Part shown: positions 48,471-55,745 of the stretch, one piece after another
Layout of the letters: every line of letters begins with the position of its first letter
Position numbering within the stretch: position 1 is the first letter of the stretch
NCBI RefSeq assembly: GCF_900113055.1
Contig: NZ_FONZ01000002.1
Span: 558,001-622,000 of the forward strand
DNA length: 64,000 nt
Direction of reading: 5' to 3'
From: Flavimobilis marinus
GTDB lineage: Bacteria > Actinomycetota > Actinomycetes > Actinomycetales > Cellulomonadaceae
Translations under genes and position numbers: made by a program
The notes under the pieces: model-generated
What the model saw: only the letters and a program-made list of their open reading frames with translations
Databases searched by the model: none
What the model was told of the DNA's origin: nothing

Positions 48471-48513
48471 CCGGGGAGTTTACCGCCGCTGTGCGCACCT
48501 GCCGTGCTGTCGC

Positions 48514-48810
48514 TCAGGCTGAGGCGACATCGTCGAAGTGCTCGACGACGGGGAACGGGTCGTAGAAGTGGTGCAGCAGGCGTCGCCACTCCTCGTACGC
48601 CGCGGAACCGCGGAATCCCTCGGTGTGGTCGGTGAGGCTGTCCCACCGCACGAGCAGCAGGAAGACGTCGGGCCGCTCGAGGCAGCGCGACAGCGTCAGT
48701 CCCCGGAAGCCGCGCGACGCCGCGATCAGAGGTTGTGCGCGCGCGAACGCCTCTTCGAACTCCTCCGCACGACCGGGGCGGACATGGAGGACCGCGTGCT
48801 CGAGAATCAC
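48514..48810 (-). CDS. Antibiotic biosynthesis monooxygenase (ABM) domain protein
   Basis: 98-residue ferredoxin-like ABM-fold protein. Typical strands and helices are MILEHAVLHVRPGRAEEFEE, FRGLTLSRCLERPDVFLLLV and WDSLTDHTEGFRGSAAYEEW. Members oxidise quinol-like substrates or act as heme- or reactive-oxygen-handling proteins; a specific substrate cannot be assigned. It sits 43 bases upstream of leuS and 12 bases downstream of the VKOR gene on the same strand. Confidence 0.85.
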   Translation of the reverse strand: MILEHAVLHVRPGRAEEFEEAFARAQPLIAASRGFRGLTLSRCLERPDVFLLLVRWDSLTDHTEGFRGSAAYEEWRRLLHHFYDPFPVVEHFDDVASA

Positions 48811-48822
48811 CGGACCGACCGC

Positions 48823-49428
48823 TCAGCCGAGGGTGCGGGCGATGTCGTCGCCGAGGACGAGCAGGATCCACGTCAGCAGCACGAGGACGACGACGCCGAG
48901 CCCCAGGTGGCGGTACCGCACGAGGCCTGACTTCTCCGAGCCGCGCCCCAGCACCCCCGTCCGCCACACGTGCACGAACGTGTACCAGGCCAGCGGGACC
49001 ATGGCGGTCCACACGACCATGCAGTACGGGCACAGCGCGGCGAGCTCGTACAGGCTCGTGTGGATGAGGAACACCACGAGCGCCAGCCCGAGGACGTTGC
49101 CGGCCAGGAAGACCCACCAGAACCAGCGCGGCAGGCGCAGCGACGGGGCGAGGGCGAGCAGGACGCCGATCGTGACCACCACGGGGAACGCGGCAACGCC
49201 GATCACGGGGTTGGGGAAGCCGAGCAGGCTGCCCTGCCAAGACTCCATCGCCGGCCCGCACGTCATGAAGACGTTGAACGAGCACGACGGCACGTGCGAG
49301 GGATCGATCAGGGTCCAGATGCGCTCGAGCGTGAGCGCCATGGACCCGACGAACCCGACCAGCCCGAGCACGACCAGCAGTGCACCGAAGCGGCGCTGGT
49401 GGCGCTCGGTGGTGACGACGTCGGTCAT
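48823..49428 (-). CDS. Vitamin K epoxide reductase (VKOR) family protein
   Basis: Integral membrane oxidoreductase that regenerates disulfide-forming partners using quinone. 201 residues, five membrane segments. The redox pairs are the loop cysteines in CSFNVFMTC and the active-site CPYC. ATG 49428 has AGGAG upstream and overlaps the regulator stop by 4 bases (ATGA). Actinobacteria use VKOR in place of DsbB, so it probably supports exported disulfide formation. Linkage to a metal regulator is unusual. Confidence 0.92.
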   Translation of the reverse strand: MTDVVTTERHQRRFGALLVVLGLVGFVGSMALTLERIWTLIDPSHVPSCSFNVFMTCGPAMESWQGSLLGFPNPVIGVAAFPVVVTIGVLLALAPSLRLPRWFWWVFLAGNVLGLALVVFLIHTSLYELAALCPYCMVVWTAMVPLAWYTFVHVWRTGVLGRGSEKSGLVRYRHLGLGVVVLVLLTWILLVLGDDIARTLG

Positions 49429-50171
49429 GGGTTCTCCTGCGGTTCGGTGGTGGTGTCCGGGACGACCCACACGGCCTGGGCGGCGCCGAGGCCGAGGTCC
49501 TGCGGCGTGCTCGCGTCGTCGACCGTGAGCGTGACGACCCCGGCGGCGGCGTTGACGGCGTGCAGCGTCACGACGGAGTCAAGCACGACATCCTGGGTGA
49601 CGAGGTAGCGCAGGACGTCAGGGTCGGCGTCGGAGATCCGCGCCACGCGTCCACCGGTGCGCGGGGGCAGGTCGGCCAGCGGCCGGGCGTCCGGGGTGGC
49701 GACGGTGCCGTCGGCGGCGGGGATCGGGTCCCCGTGCGGGTCCCGGGTGGGGTGTCCGAGCGCGCGGTCCAGCCGGTCGAGGAACGTGTCCGACACCGCA
49801 TGCTCGAGCACCTCGGCCTCGTCGTGCACCTCGTCCCAGCCGTAGCCGAGCTGGGCGACCAGGAAGGTCTCGAGCAGCCGGTGCCGGCGGACCATGCGCA
49901 GCGCCTGCGCGCGCCCGGCGTCCGTCAGCGTGACCTTGCCGTATCGCTCGTGCACCAGCAGGCCCTGGGCGGCGAGCCGCCGCACGGTCTCCGAGACCGT
50001 CGAGGCGCCGACGCCGAGCCGCGCGGCGAGCGCCTTCGTGGTCACGGGCTCGTCCGACCACTCCTGCGCCGACCACACCACCTTGAGGTAGTCCTCGGCG
50101 ACGGGGGTCAGCGCGGGTCCGGGCTCAGGGCTGGACTCAGGCACGGGGCTCGACGCAGTCTCAGGGCTCAT
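49425..50171 (-). CDS. DtxR/MntR-family metal-dependent repressor
   Basis: 248 residues. N-terminal winged helix (about 22-80: VAEDYLKVVW, TKALAARLGVGASTVSETVR), metal-binding and dimerisation domain (about 85-155: HRLLETFLVAQLGYGWDEVH, DEAEVLEHAVSD, with the usual Glu, His and Cys/Asp ligand region), and a C-terminal FeoA/SH3-like domain. It lies six bases downstream of the Mn-type permease and is coupled to the VKOR gene, so it is most likely the manganese regulator (MntR-like) of this operon. Confidence 0.9.
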   Translation of the reverse strand: MSPETASSPVPESSPEPGPALTPVAEDYLKVVWSAQEWSDEPVTTKALAARLGVGASTVSETVRRLAAQGLLVHERYGKVTLTDAGRAQALRMVRRHRLLETFLVAQLGYGWDEVHDEAEVLEHAVSDTFLDRLDRALGHPTRDPHGDPIPAADGTVATPDARPLADLPPRTGGRVARISDADPDVLRYLVTQDVVLDSVVTLHAVNAAAGVVTLTVDDASTPQDLGLGAAQAVWVVPDTTTEPQENP

Positions 50172-50177
50172 CGGGCG

Positions 50178-51035
50178 TCACGATACCCGCGCGTGCACGA
50201 CGGCGACCTGGCGCGTCCGCAGGTGCCCACGCACACGCACGCTCGCGTAGGCCAGGGTGAACACGAGCCCCTGCGCGACGACGACGCATCCCGCGGCCGA
50301 GGCGTCCAGGGCGTAGCTCGCCACGAACCCGACGACGGCGCACGCGCTGGCCATGACGGGGGCGATGACGAGCATCCGGGCCATGCGCGTGGTCAGGAGG
50401 TACGCGGTGGCGCCAGGGATGATCAGCATCGCGACCACGAGGATCACCCCGACGGCCTGCAGTGCGACGACGACGGTCACGGCCAGCAGGGCGAGCAGCA
50501 GCGCGGAGATCCGGCGGGGCGAGATGCCGACGGCGTGGGCGTGGGTGGGGTCGAACGCATAGAGCGTGAGGTCACGTCGTCGGAGCAGCAACGTGGCGGC
50601 GACCAGAGCGCCCGAGACGCCGACGAGGAGGACGTCCTGGCCCGAGACGCCGAGCACGTTGCCGAACAGGATGTGGGTGAGGTCGACCTGGCTCGGGGTG
50701 ACGCTCACGAGCACGAGGCCGAGGGCGAACAGGGACGTGAACACCACCCCGATGGCGGTGTCCTCCTTGAGCTTGGTGGTGTCCCGCACGCCGCCGATCA
50801 GGGCGACGGCGCCGAGGCCGAACACGAGCGCCCCGAGGGCGAACGGCAGCGCGAAGGCGTAGGCGAGCACGACGCCGGGCAGCACGGCGTGGGAGACGGC
50901 GTCGCCCATGAGCGACCAGCCGATGAGCACGAGCCAGCAGCTGAGCAGTGCGCACACGATGCTCGCGACGAGCGTCACGGCGAGACCGCGCTGGACGAAG
51001 CCGTAGGTGAGCGGCTCGAGGAGGAGGTCGATCAT
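50178..51035 (-). CDS. mntB: Manganese-type ABC transporter permease
   Basis: 285-residue ABC-3 family permease with about eight membrane segments (for example FVQRGLAVTLVASIVCALLS, LMGDAVSHAVLPGVVLAYAF). The cytoplasmic loop GDAVSHAVLPG is the ATPase-contact motif of the MntB/ZnuB family. ATG 51035 overlaps the ATPase stop by 4 bases. Assigned to manganese rather than zinc because a DtxR-family gene ends the operon and a separate zinc system exists at 1-4 kb. Confidence 0.85.
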   Translation of the reverse strand: MIDLLLEPLTYGFVQRGLAVTLVASIVCALLSCWLVLIGWSLMGDAVSHAVLPGVVLAYAFALPFALGALVFGLGAVALIGGVRDTTKLKEDTAIGVVFTSLFALGLVLVSVTPSQVDLTHILFGNVLGVSGQDVLLVGVSGALVAATLLLRRRDLTLYAFDPTHAHAVGISPRRISALLLALLAVTVVVALQAVGVILVVAMLIIPGATAYLLTTRMARMLVIAPVMASACAVVGFVASYALDASAAGCVVVAQGLVFTLAYASVRVRGHLRTRQVAVVHARVS

Positions 51036-51754
51036 CGGACCATCCCGAACGCCCGGGCGAGCACCTCGGGCGCCAGGCCCTGCGCGGCAGGTCCGCTGAA
51101 CACCAGGGAGCGGTGCAGCACGACGGCGTGGTCCGCGAGATCCGGGGCGGACCCCAGCTCGTGCGTGGACACGACGACGCTGGTCCCCCGCTTCCGCAGC
51201 TGCTTGAGCACGGCGGTGATGCCGTCCTGGGAGACGGTGTCGACCCCGGCGAACGGCTCGTCGAGCAGCAGCACGCGCGCCTCCTGAGCGATCGCGCGGG
51301 CGACGAACGCGCGCTTGCGCTGCCCGCCGGAGAGCTCGCCGATCTGCCGGTCGGCGAGCGCAGCCAGCCCGACGTCGTCGAGCGCGGCCTCGACGGCGTC
51401 GCGGTCGGCCGGGCGCAGGCGGCGGGTGAGGCCGAGGCGTCCGTAGCGGCCGGTCGCGACGACCTCCCGGACGCTCACGGGGAAGTCCCAGTCGACGTCG
51501 TGCGCCTGCGGCACGTAGGCGACCAGGCCGGCACGGCGTGCCTCCGCCGTGCTGCGGCCGAGCACCTGGACCGTGCCCGCCCACGGGCTCAGCGCGCCCA
51601 TGACGAGCTTGAACATCGTCGACTTGCCGGAGCCGTTCACCCCGACGACCGCGGTGATGCGCCCGGCGGGCATGGTGAGGGTGACGTCGTCGAGCGCGAG
51701 GACTTGGCCGTAGCGGGCGGTGACGCCCCTGAGCTCGACGGCGGCGGCGCTCAT
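51032..51754 (-). CDS. mntC: Manganese-type ABC transporter ATPase
   Basis: 240 residues with Walker A GVNGSGKST, signature LSGGQRKRAFVA, Walker B VLLLDEPFAG and switch His in STHELG. Y-x-PQ-type Q-loop: VAYVPQAHDVDWDFPVSVRE, typical of the Mn/Fe/Zn family. ATG 51754 overlaps the binding-protein stop by 4 bases. Symbol naming varies between species. Confidence 0.87.
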   Translation of the reverse strand: MSAAAVELRGVTARYGQVLALDDVTLTMPAGRITAVVGVNGSGKSTMFKLVMGALSPWAGTVQVLGRSTAEARRAGLVAYVPQAHDVDWDFPVSVREVVATGRYGRLGLTRRLRPADRDAVEAALDDVGLAALADRQIGELSGGQRKRAFVARAIAQEARVLLLDEPFAGVDTVSQDGITAVLKQLRKRGTSVVVSTHELGSAPDLADHAVVLHRSLVFSGPAAQGLAPEVLARAFGMVR

Positions 51755-52659
51755 GCGTCCTCCAGGGCGGTGGCGATCAGGCGGGTGTCGTGGCGCAGCA
51801 GGTCGAGGTAGGTGGGCACGGGGCCGTCGGCGCCCGAGAGCGAGTCGACGTAGAGCGGGCCGGCGAGGCGGGCTCCGGTCTCGGCAGCAACCTGGCGCTG
51901 GGCGGCGTCGGAGACCGTGCTCTCGCAGAACACCGCGGGGGTGCCGGTGGCGCGCACCTGGTCGACGACGTCGATCACCCCGCGCACGGTGGCTTGCCCC
52001 TCGGAGTTCACGGGCCACAGGTAGGCCTCACCGAGGCCGGCGTCCCGGGCGAGGTAGGAGAACGCCCCCTCGCACGTCACCAGGAGAGCCCTGGGACGGT
52101 CCCTGAGCACGGCGACGAGGTCGGTGTGGATGGCCTCGAGCTCGGCCGCGTAGGCCTTGGCGTTGGCCGCGTAGGCGTCGGCGTGCGCGGGGTCGGCTTT
52201 CGCGAGCGCGGCGGCGATGTTGCGGACGTACACCTGGCCCGCTCGCGCGGACATCCAGGCGTGCGGGTTGCGCTCCCCCGCTGCCGCGCCGTCGACGATG
52301 GGCAACGGCGGGACGCCGTCGCTGAGGGTGGCGTGCGGGGCATCGACGCCGGTGAGGAGCTGGGCGAACCACGACTCGAGCCCGAGGCCGTTGTCCAGGA
52401 CGAGGTCCGCCCCCTGCGCGCGCGCCAGGTCGCCGGGCGTGGGTTCGTAGCCGTGGATCTCCGCGCCGGGCTTGACCACGGACTCCACGCGGACGTGCTC
52501 ACCGCCGACGACGCGCGCCATGTCGGCGATGACGGTGAAGGTCGTCACGACGTGGAGGCGGTCGTCCGCGCTCGCCCCAGGCGCTGCCGGGAAGGCGCAC
52601 GCCGCGAGGAGCGCGGCGCACATCGCGCCTGCGGCAACCCGCGCGGAAAAGTTCGACAT
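51751..52659 (-). CDS. mntA: Manganese-type ABC transporter substrate-binding lipoprotein
   Basis: 302 residues from ATG 52659, with a lipoprotein signal ending LLAAC (Cys21). Metal ligands of the cluster A-I family: His in EIHGYEPTPGD, His in NPHAWMS, Glu in CEGAFSYLA and Asp in YVDSLSG. There is no His-rich loop, in contrast to ZnuA at 1 kb. A GTG at 52674 is in frame, but the ATG gives the better signal peptide. The start codon lies inside a palindrome that is probably the metal operator. First gene of a tightly overlapping mntA-C-B-regulator-VKOR operon. Confidence 0.87.
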   Translation of the reverse strand: MSNFSARVAAGAMCAALLAACAFPAAPGASADDRLHVVTTFTVIADMARVVGGEHVRVESVVKPGAEIHGYEPTPGDLARAQGADLVLDNGLGLESWFAQLLTGVDAPHATLSDGVPPLPIVDGAAAGERNPHAWMSARAGQVYVRNIAAALAKADPAHADAYAANAKAYAAELEAIHTDLVAVLRDRPRALLVTCEGAFSYLARDAGLGEAYLWPVNSEGQATVRGVIDVVDQVRATGTPAVFCESTVSDAAQRQVAAETGARLAGPLYVDSLSGADGPVPTYLDLLRHDTRLIATALEDA

Positions 52660-52669
52660 ACCGAACTTT
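52648..52669 (-). promoter_or_regulatory. Palindrome overlapping the mntA start, probable metal-repressor operator
   Basis: Perfect 8-base arms, AAAGTTCG (52648-52655) and CGAACTTT (52662-52669), separated by six bases that include the ATG (52657-52659). No ribosome site precedes the ATG, so the message is probably leaderless. Geometry (22 bp, A+T-rich ends) fits DtxR/MntR-family operators, and such a regulator is encoded in the same operon. Confidence 0.6.
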
Positions 52670-52704
52670 CGCACGGCGGATCCCCGTGCGCAACGTTCGC
52701 GGGG

Positions 52705-54585
52705 CTACTCGATCTCGTCCGCTCCCTCGACGGTGACCACGAGCACCGGCCGCGGGAACCGGACGGCGGCCCCGACCTCGACCGCACCCGACGGCGCGAG
52801 GGTCACCACGCGCAGGTCGACCATCCGGCGGGCCTCGGGGTCGAACCGCAGCACCGTCATCTGCGCGACGCCGCGCAGGGGTCCGATCGTCAGCTCCCCC
52901 TCCACCGCGCCTGCCGTGCTCGCGCTCCCGTACCGCATCCCGAGCCCGTGCTGGACCGGGCCGACGCGCCGGTGCAGGTGACCCGACACCTGCACCGGCG
53001 CACAGCCGCGGTCGAGGGTCGTCGACCCGACGTACGGGGTGTGGATCAGCAGGAGGTCGACGTCGGCAGCGCACGCCACGTCGGCGAGCCGCACGCCTGC
53101 CTCCTGGGGCGTCTCCTCCCCCGTGGCCCGCGTCGCCTGGCCGGGCCGGGTCTCGTTCGGGTCCGCGTCTCCGAGGATCCGCACCCCGGCGACCTCGACG
53201 ACCTCACCGTCGAGGACCGTCATCCCGGCCGCGCGCGCCTGGGCGCCCGTCTCGGCCGAGTCATGGTTGCCGGTCGAAATCACGTACGGGACGCCGCGGG
53301 GGGCGGCGTCGGCGAACGCGCTCACGCAGAAGCGCTCGACCGACGTCCCGTTCATCGTCGTGTCGCCGGCGTCGAGGATCACCTGGGCCCTGGAGAGCTC
53401 GGCAACGGCGGTGATCGCCCGTGCCATCCCGACGTTGCAGTGCAGGTCCGACACGACGAGCAGCGGGACGAGGTCGGCTTCGACAGCCTGGCCGTCGGCG
53501 TCCTCCGGTACCGCCTCCCCCACGCCGGCGAGCCGCTCCCCGGAGTCCGTGGGCGTCGCCTCGGTCGAGGGGTCGTTCGTCGGGTCCGTCGACGGGGTGG
53601 TCGACGGGGTCGCGGGAGGCGACGGGTCGCTCACCGGCTCGGGTGCGGGGGGCGTCGGCGCAGCCGCGCCGTCGGGTGCCGCGTCGCCCTCGGGCGTCCC
53701 AGCGTCCTCGGGTGCGCCGTCGTCGGCGGGTCCACTCTCGCCGCCGTCGACCTGACCACCCATGTCGCCGGCGCGCGGCGCTGTGGCCGCGGCGAGCAGC
53801 GTCGCGGCGCGCTCCTCCTGGGCCGCGCGCTCGGCCCAGGCGACGCGCACGGCCCGCTCGGCGTCGTCGTAGAAGCGCTCGTTGTCGCGGTAGACGTCCA
53901 GGACCTGCGCGCCGTAGGTGTCGATGATCCCCGAGAGCCGGCCCGTGATCCGGGCCCCCTCGAGGGGCGTGTCCGCGAAGACGGCCGAGGCCGGAACTCC
54001 GACGGGCGTGCGCGGGCGCGCCGACGTCGAGGACGTCACGACGAGCACGGCGACGAGCACCCCGCCGACGAGCTGACCCGTCCGCGGCGCCAGCCGCCCC
54101 GCGAGCTCGTCCCGGCGAGCGCGCCCGAGCAGCACGTAGCCGAGGCCGCCGACCACCGCGAGCACGAGCACCGCGCCGCCGAAGCGCAGGGCGGCGTTCG
54201 CGATCAGCTGCTCGGCGACCTCCGCGACCGTCGTCTGGGGCCCGGCAAAGAACTGCACGTAGGCCGCGAGGTCCTCCTCGAGCCCCGCGAGACTCGACTG
54301 CACCGCCTGCAGGTCCGCCGGGATCTCCTTGACCTCGATGTCGACGCCGAGCACCCACGGCAGGGGCGAGTCGATCTCGAGCGTGCCGAGCGGACCGAGG
54401 TCGACCACGACCGTGTCGTCGAACGTCACGGCGTACCGCGCCTCGTGCGGGCCCAGGCTGAGGTCGGCGCGGGCCGTCCCGAAGCCGTAGACGAGCGCCA
54501 CCAGGAGGCAAGCGAGCACCGCGAGCGTCCAGCGCAACCACCGCGGTGGCACGCGTCGCCGTCGTCCCGCCTCCTCCGTCGCCAC
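52705..54585 (-). CDS. Membrane-anchored metallophosphoesterase
   Basis: 626 residues. Several membrane segments in the N-terminal 200 residues (about 17-38, 135-155 and 168-185) precede a helical stretch. A Pro/Ser/Thr/Asp-rich linker follows (about 270-360), then a calcineurin-like phosphoesterase domain (about 370-590). Metal motifs: SDLHCN (D-x-H), DAGDTT (GD), STGNHDS (GNHD), IHTP and SGHLH (GHxH). The catalytic domain is likely extracellular. GTG 54585 is the start. Substrate unknown. Confidence 0.85.
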   Translation of the reverse strand: MATEEAGRRRRVPPRWLRWTLAVLACLLVALVYGFGTARADLSLGPHEARYAVTFDDTVVVDLGPLGTLEIDSPLPWVLGVDIEVKEIPADLQAVQSSLAGLEEDLAAYVQFFAGPQTTVAEVAEQLIANAALRFGGAVLVLAVVGGLGYVLLGRARRDELAGRLAPRTGQLVGGVLVAVLVVTSSTSARPRTPVGVPASAVFADTPLEGARITGRLSGIIDTYGAQVLDVYRDNERFYDDAERAVRVAWAERAAQEERAATLLAAATAPRAGDMGGQVDGGESGPADDGAPEDAGTPEGDAAPDGAAAPTPPAPEPVSDPSPPATPSTTPSTDPTNDPSTEATPTDSGERLAGVGEAVPEDADGQAVEADLVPLLVVSDLHCNVGMARAITAVAELSRAQVILDAGDTTMNGTSVERFCVSAFADAAPRGVPYVISTGNHDSAETGAQARAAGMTVLDGEVVEVAGVRILGDADPNETRPGQATRATGEETPQEAGVRLADVACAADVDLLLIHTPYVGSTTLDRGCAPVQVSGHLHRRVGPVQHGLGMRYGSASTAGAVEGELTIGPLRGVAQMTVLRFDPEARRMVDLRVVTLAPSGAVEVGAAVRFPRPVLVVTVEGADEIE

Positions 54586-54657
54586 GCCCCGACCCTAAGC
54601 CAACTGAGCCCACCCCGCCGGGGCGCGGAGCCCACGCGCGCTGCCTATGCTCGGGCG

Positions 54658-55656
54658 ATGAGCTACGTCGAACCGAGCTACAGCCGGGACATGCGGTACA
54701 TCTCCACGCGGATCACCGCCGACGGCGCGGGCGGTTACCCCGTCGAGGCCAGTCGGTACCGGCTGGTGGTCGCCCGGGCGTGCCCGTGGGCGAACCGCGC
54801 GGTGATCGTGCGCCGGCTCCTGGGCCTCGAGGACGCGATCTCGATGGGCATGTGCGGGCCCACCCATGACGAACGCTCGTGGACGTTCGACCTCGACCCG
54901 GGCGGGGTGGATCCCGTGCTCGGCATCGAGCGGCTGCAGGACGCCTACTTCGCGCGCGTGCCCGACTACGACAAGGGCATCACCGTCCCCGCGATCGTCG
55001 ACGTGACGACTGGCCAGGTGGTCACGAACGACTTCCCGCAGATGACGCTCGACCTGTCGACCGAGTGGACCGCGCACCACCGCGAGGGCGCGCCCGACCT
55101 CTACCCCGAGGCCCTGCGTGCCGAGATCGACGAGGTCAACGCGCTCGTGTTCAAGGACGTCAACAACGGCGTCTACCGCTGTGGCTTCTCCGGGACCCAG
55201 GAGGCGTACGAGGCCGCGTACGACCGACTGTTCTCCCGGCTCGACTGGCTCAGCCAGCGCCTCGAGAACCAGCGGTTCCTCGTGGGAGACACGATCACCG
55301 AGGCCGACGTCCGGCTGTTCACCACCCTCGTGCGGTTCGACGCGGTCTACCACGGGCACTTCAAGTGCAACCGGTCCAAGCTCACCGAGATGCCCGTGCT
55401 CTGGGCGTACGCCCGGGACCTGTTCCAGACTCCCGGGTTCGGCGACACGATCGACTTCGGCCAGATCAAGGAGCACTACTACGTGGTGCACAGCGACATC
55501 AACCCGACGCAGATCGTCCCGGCGGGCCCGGAGCTGGGCGGCTGGCTCACGCCGCACGGCCGCGAGTCCCTGGGCGGCCGCCCCTTCGGCAACGGCACCC
55601 CGCCTGCCCCGCCCGCCCCGGGCGAGCACGTCCCGCCCCTCACGATCACCAACTGA
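54658..55656 (+). CDS. Glutathione S-transferase family protein (Xi-class/YqjG-like)
   Basis: 332 residues. Matches the glutathionyl-hydroquinone reductase group: RYISTRI near the N-terminus, the ACPWANRAVIVRRLLGLE catalytic-Cys motif, GITVPAIVDVTTGQVVTNDF, FLVGDTITEADVRLFTTLVR, and IKEHYYVVHSDINP. Actinobacteria mostly lack glutathione, so the in vivo thiol is probably mycothiol; this is inference. Divergent from the metallophosphoesterase gene, convergent with ligD across a strong hairpin. Confidence 0.85.
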   Translation: MSYVEPSYSRDMRYISTRITADGAGGYPVEASRYRLVVARACPWANRAVIVRRLLGLEDAISMGMCGPTHDERSWTFDLDPGGVDPVLGIERLQDAYFARVPDYDKGITVPAIVDVTTGQVVTNDFPQMTLDLSTEWTAHHREGAPDLYPEALRAEIDEVNALVFKDVNNGVYRCGFSGTQEAYEAAYDRLFSRLDWLSQRLENQRFLVGDTITEADVRLFTTLVRFDAVYHGHFKCNRSKLTEMPVLWAYARDLFQTPGFGDTIDFGQIKEHYYVVHSDINPTQIVPAGPELGGWLTPHGRESLGGRPFGNGTPPAPPAPGEHVPPLTITN

Positions 55657-55667
55657 CCAACCCTCCA

Positions 55668-55727
55668 CTGAGTGCGTGATTTTGGCGGTGTTCTGGGCTG
55701 AAAACACCGCCAAAATCACGCACTCAG
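55668..55727. terminator. 25-base-arm hairpin between convergent genes
   Basis: Perfect inverted repeat, arms 55668-55692 and 55703-55727, loop of 10 bases. Each arm contains a run of four T or A (GATTTTGG / CCAAAATC) inside the stem. It lies 12 bases after the GST-like gene stop and 19 bases after the end of ligD on the other strand, so it can act for both. Confidence 0.85.
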
Positions 55728-55745
55728 CGGGGTGGGTCGGTGGGG

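Noticed and set aside
51790-54657. Long in-frame extension upstream of the GST-like gene
   Set aside because: The extension is antisense to the manganese binding-protein and phosphoesterase genes and has no domain; the ATG at 54658 gives the correct N-terminus.
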